The notes beneath the pieces were generated by a model that did not search any database, was not told where the DNA came from, and saw only the letters and a list, made by a program, of their open reading frames with translations. This document shows positions 1 through 7,135 of a stretch of 22,095 nt of DNA, piece after piece. The translations under genes and the position numbers were made by a program. Within the stretch, counting starts at the first letter, position 1. The number at the start of each line of letters is the position of its first letter. The stretch lies in assembly GCA_019323655.1 (NCBI GenBank), contig JAHWGX010000034.1, positions 1 through 22,095 of the forward strand, read 5' to 3'. Source of the stretch: Candidatus Woesearchaeota archaeon (GTDB lineage: Archaea; Nanobdellota; Nanobdellia; Woesearchaeales; GW2011-AR4).

Positions 1-831
1 CACTATTGTAAAAGCATCATGTATTTCCGCAAAATCAATGTCCTTTGGCGTTATCTTAGCCTGCCTGTAAGCGTCTTCTGCAGCCTTTTTTGTTGCATTC
101 CACGTTACCATATCCGGCCTTTCAAAAATTGCCATGTAGTCCACTGACAAACCGGATGCAGAGACTTTTATGTTGCTTTTATCCCTGCTTATTACACACG
201 CAGCTCCTCCGTTTACAGTAATGCTGCAGTCAAAAAGCCTTAACGGGCTTGCAACAATATGGCTTGATTTTATCATATCCAGCGTGACTTTCTTGCCGTA
301 AAACATAGCCTTAGGATTCATGAATGCGTTTTCATGGTTCTTTAATGCAATCAAAGCAAGGTCATCAGAGTTGCTGCCATGCCTGAGAAAATGCTGCTGG
401 GCAGCCAATGCATTTTGCGCTGGAAAAATAAGGCCCTCATTTTGTTCGTAAGTCTTATCGGCAGCCTCCAGTATGTAGTCTGTCATTATGTTGGAAGGGC
501 CGGCTACGAGGTTGTCTACAGTAGCGACAAGAACATTATTATAACCAAGCCTCAAGGCTGTCCATAAAGCCGCACCACCTCCGCCGCATACAGCAGGGAC
601 TCTTATTATAGGCATACTCTTCTTGAAAAAGCTGCTTAAAAATGAGTTGTAATGCCTTTGCCTTTCAAGGCTTACTCTGCTGTCGGAGTTTGAGACAACA
701 GCGGCGTCAAGGTCATTCACACTTAATCCCGAGTCGTCCAGAGCCTTTACTATGGACTCTTTGGCAAGGTCTAGGCTATTCCTGCTTTCAATACTAAATT
801 TAGTCATTCCTATTCCTTTTATATAGTGCAT
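1..831 (-). CDS. Archaeal/SCP-x-type thiolase (acetyl-CoA acetyltransferase family), 3' end cut by window
   Basis: Reading the minus strand from 831 gives an open frame to base 1 (277 codons, no stop), so the gene is partial at its C-terminus. The N-terminus reads MHYIKGIGMTKFS, the usual thiolase opening (xIxGIGMTKF). The likely nucleophile is Cys82 in RVPAVCGGGGAA. The last visible residues, EIHDAFTIV, match the EVHDAFT(I)xE block of SCP-x/archaeal thiolases. Family knowledge: these condense two acyl-CoAs or cleave a 3-ketoacyl-CoA; in archaea they often make acetoacetyl-CoA with HMG-CoA synthase and a DUF35 protein, neither of which is in view. The gene lies 15 bases after the FabZ-like gene on the same strand, so the two are probably co-transcribed. 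This favours an acyl-chain role over mevalonate, but that is inference. An internal ATG at 807 (MTKFS) is less likely because it would drop the conserved first strand. Confidence 0.85.
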   Translation of the reverse strand, partial: MHYIKGIGMTKFSIESRNSLDLAKESIVKALDDSGLSVNDLDAAVVSNSDSRVSLERQRHYNSFLSSFFKKSMPIIRVPAVCGGGGAALWTALRLGYNNVLVATVDNLVAGPSNIMTDYILEAADKTYEQNEGLIFPAQNALAAQQHFLRHGSNSDDLALIALKNHENAFMNPKAMFYGKKVTLDMIKSSHIVASPLRLFDCSITVNGGAACVISRDKSNIKVSASGLSVDYMAIFERPDMVTWNATKKAAEDAYRQAKITPKDIDFAEIHDAFTIV

Positions 832-846
832 CTTAACTCTGAAGAA

Positions 847-1353
847 TTATTTACCGGCTATTTTTTTGGAGTATCTTTCCCTAAACCTTTTTTTATCGAC
901 AATTGCCAAAATCATTTTCACTTTAGAAACTAACTTCTCTTTCCTGAAAACATTTGCATTAACAAACGCGATATTCCTAAATATAAACAGCAATTTAGCT
1001 TCAAACCTTAAAGTGTGACCTGGGAAAGTGGGCCTAAAAAACTTTGCGCTCCTTATTTTGTATGCTAAAATATCTTTTTGCTCGTGGTTTTTTATGTTGT
1101 ACCTTACTAGAAGGGTGGCTGCCTGGCCAAGGCCCTCTACAATCAAAGCTCCGGGCATTATGGGGAAGCCTTTAAAATGTCCTTTGAAGTAGTCTTCTTC
1201 TTTCTTTACGTCTTTTATAGCGACTATTTCTTTTTTATTGAGCTTTAAAATTCTGTCAATCATTAAAAAAGGCTCGTCATAAGGTATTATTTTCTTAATG
1301 TTCTCTCTGTTTATTTGCCCTTTAGCGCCCTTAAATTTGTCTATGGATTTCAT
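847..1353 (-). CDS. FabZ-like hotdog-fold 3-hydroxyacyl dehydratase
   Basis: The protein carries the FabZ/FabA hotdog signature: IIPYDEPFLMIDRI near the N-terminus, then FKGHFKGFPIMPGALIVEGLGQAA with the catalytic His and Glu (His67 and Glu81 if counted from the ATG at 1377). Family knowledge: FabZ dehydrates 3-hydroxyacyl-ACP to the trans-2-enoyl form in fatty acid synthesis. Archaea usually lack ACP, so a CoA thioester substrate is possible. Start choice: an ATG exists at 1377, but it overlaps the TATA-like element at 1377-1385, so a transcript starting about 26 bases downstream would lack it. The ATG at 1353 (MKSIDKFKG) fits a leaderless mRNA, and nothing conserved is lost. The thiolase follows 15 bases after the stop. 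The basic C-terminal tail (RFRERYSKKIAGK) has no known role. Family is confident, physiological substrate is not. Confidence 0.85.
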   Translation of the reverse strand: MKSIDKFKGAKGQINRENIKKIIPYDEPFLMIDRILKLNKKEIVAIKDVKKEEDYFKGHFKGFPIMPGALIVEGLGQAATLLVRYNIKNHEQKDILAYKIRSAKFFRPTFPGHTLRFEAKLLFIFRNIAFVNANVFRKEKLVSKVKMILAIVDKKRFRERYSKKIAGK

Positions 1354-1376
1354 ACCCCTTATGGACTTTAAAGGCA

Positions 1377-1385
1377 TTTAAATAA
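1377..1385. promoter_or_regulatory. TATA-like element, possibly bidirectional
   Basis: TTTAAATAA on the plus strand reads TTATTTAAA on the minus strand. It is centred 28 bases before the ATG at 1353 of the FabZ-like gene. In the plus direction it would start RNA near 1407, at the base of the structured element at 1403-1502. Confidence 0.5.
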
Positions 1386-1389
1386 GTTT

Positions 1390-1515
1390 CGATGAAGGTG
1401 ACTTGGTGTAAGAAGTCCTACTCCGCTGACTACAACCCAAAACTTCGTTTAGGGACGTAGTCAGCTCCGTCTGGCCAAGGCACAGACACACTTTTTACAC
1501 AAAGCCGATGAAGGT
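1390..1515 (+). other. Inverted-repeat element with internal hairpins, flanked by 10-bp direct repeats (MITE-like or structured RNA)
   Basis: CGATGAAGGT occurs at 1390-1399 and again at 1506-1515. Between them, 1403-1415 pairs with 1491-1502 (12 pairs, one bulged G, one G-T). Inside are two further hairpins. The first has a perfect 9-bp stem, GCTGACTAC (1425-1433) with GTAGTCAGC (1457-1465), topped by CCC/GGG and AAAC/GTTT pairs around a TTC loop. The second has GTCTG (1469-1473) with CAGAC (1483-1487). The result is a three-way junction. Flanking direct repeats plus terminal inverted repeats suggest a miniature transposable element with target-site duplication. The junction fold and the TATA-like element about 26 bases before its 5' arm suggest instead a transcribed small RNA of about 100 nt. 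It matches no RNA family I recognise (not tRNA, 5S, RNase P or SRP). The structure is seen directly; the function is open. Confidence 0.55.
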
Positions 1516-1537
1516 CAAATGCCGAAATATACAAATG

Positions 1538-1546
1538 TTTATAAAA
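1538..1546 (+). promoter_or_regulatory. TATA element of the biotin carboxylase gene
   Basis: TTTATAAAA is centred 26 bases before the ATG at 1568, the spacing expected for a leaderless archaeal transcript. It lies outside the inverted-repeat element just upstream. Confidence 0.6.
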
Positions 1547-1567
1547 TGAAAAACAATACATCAAGCT

Positions 1568-3478
1568 ATGGCAAAGAGAAAAAATAATCTGTCAACAAGG
1601 ATTAAGGAAAAAGTGGTTTCGTCTTTAAATAAGGGGCTGGTGCCAGTGGAGTACTCTTATAGGGTTCTAAGAAAGCTTTTCAAAACCATGAAAAAATCAG
1701 CACCTTTGGTTTATAATGAGGTAGAGGCCTTAATTAAAAGCAATATTGTCCAGATTGATAAGAGAAAAAGAATATTCAGGAAAACAGGCATTGCAGAACT
1801 TGGAGATACAATAACATCAAGCCTGATTAAAAAAATACCCAGCATGGATGAGAAAGAGCTAAAGAAGATAGTGAGCAGCAGATCTTCCCAGACTTTTATT
1901 GATACGCTTACTAAAGGACTGAGTGTTGGGAGTTTTATTGAAAAGGACTATACAGTGCTGCCAATGGAAAAAGAGTTTAAGAGAATTTTGATAGCCAATA
2001 GGGGGGAGATTGCCTTGAGGGTTATCAGGGCTTGCAGAGAGCTGGGGATAGAGACGGTCATTGTCTATTCAAAACCTGATAAAGGAACTTTGGCAGTCAA
2101 ATTTGCAGACAAGGCTCATTACTTAGGACCTGTTATTAGCTATTTGGACGTAAACAAGATAATAAGCATTGCAAAAAAGGCTAAAGCCGATGCAATACAC
2201 CCTGGCTATGGATTTCTTGCAGAAAACGTGCAGTTTGCAAAGCTGTGCGAGAAAAACAAGATCAAGTTTATAGGACCTTCATCAAGGACAATTGAGCTTT
2301 TAGGCGATAAGGTAAGGGCGAGAAAGACTATGCTTAAAGCAGGGGTCCCAATTATAGAAGGGACAACAATAGCTTTGAAAAATAAGAAGCACGCATTTAA
2401 GGTTGCTAAGAAGCTCGGGTTTCCAATAATTGTAAAAGCTGCAGCAGGAGGAGGAGGAAAGGGAATGAGAATGATAAAAAGCGAAGACGAGCTGGGGGCA
2501 GCATATGAAAGTGCGGAAGCAGAGGCATACCTTTCTTTCAGAAACAAGACCCTTTATATGGAAAAATATGTCGAGGAGCCTAAGCATATAGAATTCCAGA
2601 TATTAGCCGATCAGTACGGGAATGTGGTGCATTTAGGGGAGAGGGATTGCAGCATTCAAAGGAAACATCAAAAACTTGTGGAGGAGAGCCCAAGCCCGGC
2701 AATAAGCAATGATTTAAGAGAAAAAATGGGGGAAGCGGCAATAAAAGCCGTATCAGCAGCAAAGTATGAGGGAGCAGGAACAGTAGAATTCTTACTTGAT
2801 AAAAACAAAAATTTCTATTTTATGGAGATGAATACGAGGATACAGGTGGAGCATGGAGTCACAGAAATGGTTACAGGCGTTGATTTAGTCAAGGAGCAGA
2901 TAAAGCTTGCAGCAGGCGCAAAGCTCGCATTTAACCAGGACCATATCAAAATGGAAGGTTGGGCTATAGAATGCAGGGTCAATGCAGAAGACCCCTTGAA
3001 CAATTTTACACCCTCCATAGGGACTATAGTTAATTATCTCCCTCCGGGCGGCCCGGGCATAAGGATCAATAGCATATGCCATTCAGGATACAAGGTGCTT
3101 CCACATTACGATTCCCTGCTTTCTTTGCTGATATGCCATGGAAACACTAGGCATGAGGCTCTCTCCAGAATGAAAAATGCCCTTAAGGAGTATATCATTG
3201 AGGGGGTAAATACAACTATACCCTTGCATCTGGCTATTCTGCACAACAAGAATTTTGTCAGGGGGAATTTCACGACAGAGTTTATAGAGGCGAACAGCAT
3301 CATTAAGAGTGTAAAGAGATATTGCGGAAAAAAGAAAAAAGAATTGACAAAGGAACAAAAGACAGTTATTGTTACAACAGCTGTATCTAAGTATGCGGAG
3401 AAGAAAGGCATTGAAGACAAGCAAAATCCCTGGGTTGTGGCCGGAAGACAGGAATTAACGGAAAATAGTGGTTTCTGA
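1568..3478 (+). CDS. accC: Biotin carboxylase subunit of acyl-CoA carboxylase, with N-terminal extension
   Basis: Residues ~137-600 form a complete biotin carboxylase. KRILIANRGEIALRVIRACRELG opens at about 138. The ATP-grasp glycine loop AAAGGGGKGM is at 291-300, ERDCSIQRKHQK at 358-369, and the catalytic RIQVEHGVTE at 424-433 (Gly where Pro is usual after EH). It uses ATP and bicarbonate to carboxylate biotin on the carrier protein encoded at 5150-5536; the carboxyltransferase at 5643-7130 completes the enzyme. Residues 1-~136 are extra: basic, predicted mainly helical, without a domain I can name (a loose resemblance to ATP-cone/helical regulatory domains only). Acetyl- or propionyl-CoA carboxylase is favoured over pyruvate carboxylase because the partner carboxyltransferase is of PccB type. 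birA overlaps the stop by one base (TGATG), so the two are translationally coupled. Confidence 0.93.
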   Translation: MAKRKNNLSTRIKEKVVSSLNKGLVPVEYSYRVLRKLFKTMKKSAPLVYNEVEALIKSNIVQIDKRKRIFRKTGIAELGDTITSSLIKKIPSMDEKELKKIVSSRSSQTFIDTLTKGLSVGSFIEKDYTVLPMEKEFKRILIANRGEIALRVIRACRELGIETVIVYSKPDKGTLAVKFADKAHYLGPVISYLDVNKIISIAKKAKADAIHPGYGFLAENVQFAKLCEKNKIKFIGPSSRTIELLGDKVRARKTMLKAGVPIIEGTTIALKNKKHAFKVAKKLGFPIIVKAAAGGGGKGMRMIKSEDELGAAYESAEAEAYLSFRNKTLYMEKYVEEPKHIEFQILADQYGNVVHLGERDCSIQRKHQKLVEESPSPAISNDLREKMGEAAIKAVSAAKYEGAGTVEFLLDKNKNFYFMEMNTRIQVEHGVTEMVTGVDLVKEQIKLAAGAKLAFNQDHIKMEGWAIECRVNAEDPLNNFTPSIGTIVNYLPPGGPGIRINSICHSGYKVLPHYDSLLSLLICHGNTRHEALSRMKNALKEYIIEGVNTTIPLHLAILHNKNFVRGNFTTEFIEANSIIKSVKRYCGKKKKELTKEQKTVIVTTAVSKYAEKKGIEDKQNPWVVAGRQELTENSGF

Positions 3479-4188
3479 TGCTTAAGATTTATAGTTTTAA
3501 GACCGTCACGTCCACCAATGAAAAGGCCAAAGAATTCTTTAAAAAAGGTGTGAGCAGGTTTGCTATCTTAGCTGAAACGCAGACAAAAGGGAGGGGCCGC
3601 TTTAACAGGCACTGGCTTTCTGATTTGGGAGGGCTGTATATGACACTCGCTTTTAAGGAGGGGAATTTAGATGCTGTCAGGTATCTTACATTAATTGCCT
3701 CTATTTCAACTGCGGAGAGCATAAAAAAAATTTCAGGGCTTACTGCAGAGGTTAAATGGCCTAATGATGTTTTGCTGAACAACAAAAAGATCTGCGGGGT
3801 TTTGACAGAGACTTTTTCTAAAGAAAAGCGGGCTTTAGTCGGCATCGGAATTAATGTTAATCAAAAAAAATTTCCCAAGGGCATTGCAAGAAAATCCACA
3901 TCATTGAAAATAGAGACCCATAAGAGCTATAGCATCAGGGAACTCTCAAAAATAATAATAAAAAATTTTGAATTGCATTACAATTATTATAAAAATAAAA
4001 ATTACAAGAAAATATTGGCTGTTTGGAAGAGGTATTCCCATACTATCGGCAAGAAAGTGAAAGTGATAACGCTCTCAGGAGTTTATACAGGGGAGGCTTT
4101 TGATATTGACAGTAACTGCAATCTGATGCTGAGGCTGAATAATGGCAGAATTAAAAGAATAAATGAAGGAGACATTTCTGTTGTTTAA
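3478..4188 (+). CDS. birA: Biotin--[acetyl-CoA carboxylase] ligase (BirA), no DNA-binding domain
   Basis: The 236-residue protein shows the biotin ligase core. TSTNEKAKEF is at 11-20, the biotinyl-AMP loop TKGRGRFNRHW at about 36-46, KWPNDVLLNNKKICGVLTE follows, and a small C-terminal SH3-like part ends the protein (KKVKVITLSGVYTGEA...). It activates biotin with ATP and transfers it to the AMKM lysine of the carrier protein encoded at 5150-5536. It begins directly with the catalytic domain, so unlike E. coli BirA it cannot itself be a helix-turn-helix repressor. The start codon overlaps the biotin carboxylase stop by one base. Ligase and substrate enzyme are thus made from one mRNA. Confidence 0.93.
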   Translation: MLKIYSFKTVTSTNEKAKEFFKKGVSRFAILAETQTKGRGRFNRHWLSDLGGLYMTLAFKEGNLDAVRYLTLIASISTAESIKKISGLTAEVKWPNDVLLNNKKICGVLTETFSKEKRALVGIGINVNQKKFPKGIARKSTSLKIETHKSYSIRELSKIIIKNFELHYNYYKNKNYKKILAVWKRYSHTIGKKVKVITLSGVYTGEAFDIDSNCNLMLRLNNGRIKRINEGDISVV

Positions 4189-4204
4189 TTTTTTGCAGCG
4201 GATT

Positions 4205-4233
4205 TGCTAAAAGAGGCGGAAGGGGGTTTAGCA
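4205..4233. repeat. Inverted repeat downstream of birA
   Basis: TGCTAAA (4205-4211) and TTTAGCA (4227-4233) form a perfect 7-bp stem around a purine-rich 15-base loop. It lies 17 bases after the birA stop and about 80 bases before the next TATA element. It may be an mRNA 3'-end structure. No other function is visible in 4189-4310. Confidence 0.35.
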
Positions 4234-4310
4234 GATTTCACGGCTTTTTATTGGTATAACCTTATTGTTTTACCTTTTGCCAGTAACTGTTTTCGGTTTT
4301 TTAATCAAAA

Positions 4311-4320
4311 CTTTTAAATA
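4311..4320 (+). promoter_or_regulatory. TATA element of the small membrane protein-bioY unit
   Basis: CTTTTAAATA is centred about 28 bases before the ATG at 4344, consistent with a leaderless or nearly leaderless transcript. Confidence 0.55.
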
Positions 4321-4343
4321 TTGCACAAAAAGACAATAGGCAA

Positions 4344-4574
4344 ATGGCGTTTTTAGATCAAGTCCCTATACTAAAGAGGATGCTGGAGATGGCATATACT
4401 ATAGCTTTAGTTGTGCTTATAAGCGGCATAGTTGGCCTGGTTCTTGCTTTCCCTGTAAAATGGCTGTGGAACTTTGTTTTTGGAAGCATTTACAATATTA
4501 GCGTCCTGCAGGCATGGGCACTGAATGTTTTGACAGGCATATTATTTGGCAACAAAACTAATGGCAGAAAGTGA
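4344..4574 (+). CDS. Small two-helix membrane protein, function unknown
   Basis: A 76-residue protein with two likely transmembrane segments (about residues 16-37, AYTIALVVLISGIVGLVLAF, and about 50-69). It has a basic tail, NKTNGRK. I do not recognise the family. It has its own TATA element at the standard distance, and its stop codon forms part of the ribosome binding site of bioY (GTGAT at 4571-4575), so it is almost certainly expressed with the biotin transporter. An accessory or stabilising partner for BioY is a possible role by association only; it lacks the Ala-Arg motifs of an EcfT coupling subunit. Confidence 0.65.
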   Translation: MAFLDQVPILKRMLEMAYTIALVVLISGIVGLVLAFPVKWLWNFVFGSIYNISVLQAWALNVLTGILFGNKTNGRK

Positions 4575-4578
4575 TATT

Positions 4579-5160
4579 ATGCTCGTTGAAAATAAAACTT
4601 TGTATGAGGCACTCTTTAAGCAAAGAAACATTTTTTTTGATACATTTATGATTCTTTTTAGTGTTGTTTTTTTGGCAGTTATGGCCAATATTAGGATTCC
4701 ATTGTGGCCGGTTCCAATAACAATGCAGACGTTTGGAGTTTTTGTGGTTGCTTTCTTCTTCGGCTCAAGAAAGGGATTTTTAGCAATTATTGCTTATATT
4801 CTTGCTGGGCTGTTTGGCTTCGGAGTTTTTTCAGGCTATAAATCAGGTTTTGGGGCATTAATAGGGCCTACCGGCGGCTATATTGCAGGCTTTGTTTTTA
4901 TGGCAGTGATTGTTGGCTGGATGATTGAGAAAGGCTATGGAAGGACTAAGAAGAGTGTTGCGCTGTGCATGCTTGTTGGAGAAGCTGTCCTTTATACAGT
5001 TGGTCTTGCAGGGCTGTGGCTTTATCTGGGTGGAGTTTCATTGGCAGAGCTTTTGATGCTGGGATTTATCCCCTTTGTTATAGGTGATATCCTTAAAGTG
5101 TTAGGGGCAGTTGCTTTGTTTCCCTACCTGTGGAAGGGAGCTGAGAAAATCACTCAATAG
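4579..5160 (+). CDS. bioY: BioY biotin transporter substrate-binding subunit
   Basis: A typical BioY: after a short N-terminal helix comes ANIRIPLWPVPITMQTFGVF, the conserved biotin-binding region, followed by GPTGGYIAGF and four to five further hydrophobic helices (about six in all). BioY is the S-component of ECF-type biotin importers and can work with shared or absent energising subunits; no EcfA or EcfT gene is in the window. The start at 4579 (MLVENKTLYEAL) is preferred over an in-frame ATG at 4546: it has GTGAT four bases upstream and avoids a 29-base overlap with the small membrane protein gene. The gene overlaps the convergent carrier-protein gene by 11 bases at its 3' end. Its neighbours birA and the carboxylase genes confirm biotin as substrate. 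Confidence 0.93.
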   Translation: MLVENKTLYEALFKQRNIFFDTFMILFSVVFLAVMANIRIPLWPVPITMQTFGVFVVAFFFGSRKGFLAIIAYILAGLFGFGVFSGYKSGFGALIGPTGGYIAGFVFMAVIVGWMIEKGYGRTKKSVALCMLVGEAVLYTVGLAGLWLYLGGVSLAELLMLGFIPFVIGDILKVLGAVALFPYLWKGAEKITQ

Positions 5161-5536
5161 TTATCAGGGCATCACCCTTATTGACGCTGCTGTTCTTTTT
5201 TACTTTTATATCTTTTACTGTCCCTGATTTCGGGGCTGTTATGCTGTTTTCCATTTTCATTGCCACAAGCTTTATCAGGGTTTGGCCCTGCTTGACTTTT
5301 TCCCCTTTCTTCACTTTTATATCATATATTGTTCCTGGCAGGGGAGAAGTTATGGTTCCGGAATACTCCTCTTTGGCTGTCTTTTTCCTCAATTTTTCAA
5401 ATATCTCAGCTTTATCCTGTTTTGAGTCTATCTCATAAGTCTCCCCGTCAAGGTGGGCAAGAATTTTCCCTTCCCCTGTTTCCTCTACCCGGATATGGTA
5501 CTCTTTGCCATCAACTTTAATCAGAAGGTCTTCCAT
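5150..5536 (-). CDS. Biotin carboxyl carrier protein
   Basis: A 128-residue carrier. Residues 1-~55 form a small beta-rich linker-type domain (MEDLLIKVDGKEYHIRVEE). Residues ~59-128 form a complete biotinyl/lipoyl domain with the biotinylation motif VAMKM, Lys94, and flanking PLPGTI and ITAPKSGTV hairpins. It carries the carboxybiotin between the biotin carboxylase (1568-3478) and the carboxyltransferase (5643-7130). It lies 106 bases after the carboxyltransferase gene and has its own TATA element at 5569-5580, so it can be transcribed alone as well as by read-through. A similar carrier serves decarboxylases, but the biotin carboxylase nearby argues for a carboxylase. Confidence 0.92.
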   Translation of the reverse strand: MEDLLIKVDGKEYHIRVEETGEGKILAHLDGETYEIDSKQDKAEIFEKLRKKTAKEEYSGTITSPLPGTIYDIKVKKGEKVKQGQTLIKLVAMKMENSITAPKSGTVKDIKVKKNSSVNKGDALITIE

Positions 5537-5544
5537 CTTGATTA

Positions 5545-5580
5545 ACCTGTTTTTCAGGTCGTTATTTGTTTTTTAAAAAT
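5545..5580 (-). promoter_or_regulatory. Promoter of the carrier-protein gene with a dyad over the initiation region
   Basis: The TATA element is at 5569-5580 (plus strand TTTTTTAAAAAT). A perfect dyad ACCTG-N5-CAGGT at 5545-5559 covers the predicted start site (about 5548) just before the ATG at 5536. Its position and pattern resemble the dyad at the carboxyltransferase promoter (7148-7162), so it is a candidate repressor site. Confidence 0.5.
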
Positions 5581-5642
5581 ATTTTCTGTTTAGCCTGTAG
5601 AGGGCAACGGGCAATTTCACCGGAATGGAAACAAACAAAATA

Positions 5643-7130
5643 TCAAACCGGCATGCTGCCATGTTTTTTTGCAGGCCTCTTTTCCCTTTTTGCCAACAGC
5701 ATTTCCAGGCACATAATCAGTGTTTTTCTGGTGTTTTTAGGCTCAGTTATTATATCCACTTTGCCATGCTTTGCCGCTTCGTAAGGGTTGAGGAATTTTT
5801 CTTGGTATTCCTTTATTTTTCCTGCTTTGTCCTTCTCTTTCCTGAATATAATGTTTACTGCCTGCTCCGCACCCATAACCGCAATTTCTGCGCATGGCCA
5901 CGCTATTACCTTGTCAAATCCCATGTCTTTTGAGACTAGGGCTATATACGCTCCGCCGTAAGCCTTCCTCATGACAAGGCTTATTTTTGGGACAGCAGCT
6001 TCAGAATAAGCATAAAGCACTTTTGCGCCGTGCCTTATTATCCCGTTATGCTCCTGTTCAACACCGGGCAAATAGCCAGTTACATCTACAAAATTTATTA
6101 TTGGAATATTAAAGCTGTCGCAAAACCTTACAAACCTTGCTATTTTATCAGAGGCGTTAATATCCAGGCATCCTGCGAGCATCTTTGGCTGATTGGCTAC
6201 TATTCCTATTGTATTGCTGTTTAGCCGTGCAAGCCCGGTCACTGCATTTGGGGCATACATCTCCTGAGTTTCCAGAAAAGTATATTTGTCTACAACCTCT
6301 TCTATTACCTCTTTCACATCATAAGTTTTTCTTGGGTCTTTGGGTATTATTCCGTTTAGCTTATCATTTGATCTTGTAGGAGCATCATTTGTTCTTATCA
6401 AAGGAGGATTCTCCATATTATTTTGCGGCAAATAGCTTAACAGCAGCTTTATTGTGTCAAAGCAGTCTTTTTCACTTTCTGCGATGAAATGCGCTACTCC
6501 GCTTTTTTGATTATGGATTAAAGGTCCTCCTAAACCATTAAAGTCAATATCTTCTCCTGTTACTGATTTGATTACATCCGGGCCTGTGATGAACATGTTG
6601 CTTATTTTTTTTGTCATAAAAACAAAATCAGTCAATGCAGGGCTGTAAACAGCTATGCCTGCACATGGCCCCAATATGGCTGAGATTTGGGGTATTACTC
6701 CAGAAGCAAAGGTGTTTGTTTTGAATATTAATCCTCCTGTATCCAGGCCAAGGATGCCCTCCTGAATTCTTGCTCCGCCAGAGTCAAATAAACCGATTAT
6801 CGGGCAGCCGGTCTTTAAGGCATGCTGCATTATTTCCGCTATTTTCAGGTTGTGCATCTCTCCCATTGAGCCTCCCATAAAGGTAAAGTCCTGGGCAAAT
6901 ATGCAGACTGGCTTTCCGTTTATTTTTCCATAGCCCGTTACAACACCATCCCCTGCCTTCTTTTTTTGCTGTAAATCATAATTAGGGGATTTTAACTCAA
7001 CAAGCTCGTTTAACTCTACAAAAGAGCCTTTGTCCAGCAATAGGCTTAGGCGCTCTCTTGCTGTTAATTTGCCTTTATCATGCTGTTTTTTTACTGCTTC
7101 CTTTTCCTGCTCGGAGTTGTTTTTTGCCAT
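5643..7130 (-). CDS. pccB: Acyl-CoA carboxylase carboxyltransferase subunit (PccB family)
   Basis: The 495-residue protein has the two crotonase-like halves of the PccB family. The N-terminal part has KQHDKGKLTARERLSLLLD, GSMGEMHNLKIAEIM and the oxyanion motif DSGGARIQEG at 116-125. The C-terminal part has FVDVTGYLPG and MRKAYGGAYIAL with a second Gly-Gly. It transfers CO2 from carboxybiotin to acetyl- or propionyl-CoA, giving malonyl- or methylmalonyl-CoA; the sequence alone does not fix the acyl chain. The same family includes methylmalonyl-CoA decarboxylase alpha, but no membrane beta subunit is present and a biotin carboxylase is. Cytoplasmic, probably hexameric. It is transcribed towards the carrier gene, with a dyad-containing promoter upstream. 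Confidence 0.93.
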   Translation of the reverse strand: MAKNNSEQEKEAVKKQHDKGKLTARERLSLLLDKGSFVELNELVELKSPNYDLQQKKKAGDGVVTGYGKINGKPVCIFAQDFTFMGGSMGEMHNLKIAEIMQHALKTGCPIIGLFDSGGARIQEGILGLDTGGLIFKTNTFASGVIPQISAILGPCAGIAVYSPALTDFVFMTKKISNMFITGPDVIKSVTGEDIDFNGLGGPLIHNQKSGVAHFIAESEKDCFDTIKLLLSYLPQNNMENPPLIRTNDAPTRSNDKLNGIIPKDPRKTYDVKEVIEEVVDKYTFLETQEMYAPNAVTGLARLNSNTIGIVANQPKMLAGCLDINASDKIARFVRFCDSFNIPIINFVDVTGYLPGVEQEHNGIIRHGAKVLYAYSEAAVPKISLVMRKAYGGAYIALVSKDMGFDKVIAWPCAEIAVMGAEQAVNIIFRKEKDKAGKIKEYQEKFLNPYEAAKHGKVDIITEPKNTRKTLIMCLEMLLAKREKRPAKKHGSMPV

Positions 7131-7135
7131 GTATT

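Noticed and set aside
379..567. Plus-strand open frame opposite the thiolase
   Set aside because: The minus strand encodes a clear thiolase over the whole stretch; the plus product has no family features.
1403..1502. Structured element as a tRNA, RNase P or SRP RNA
   Set aside because: No T-loop or CCA-side acceptor pattern, none of the conserved RNase P P4 bases and no SRP helix 8 motif could be found.
1390..1516. GATGA/CTGA as boxes of a C/D guide RNA
   Set aside because: The box C match is imperfect (CGATGA), spacing to CTGA at 1426 is unsuitable, and strong internal stems are atypical for C/D RNAs.
2206..3082. Several antisense open frames inside the biotin carboxylase gene
   Set aside because: They mirror the codon pattern of the real gene, carry no recognisable domain and have no promoter or ribosome binding site.
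4546..4578. Longer N-terminus of BioY from 4546
   Set aside because: It overlaps the upstream gene by 29 bases; the ATG at 4579 has a GTGAT site at the right distance and matches the usual BioY length.
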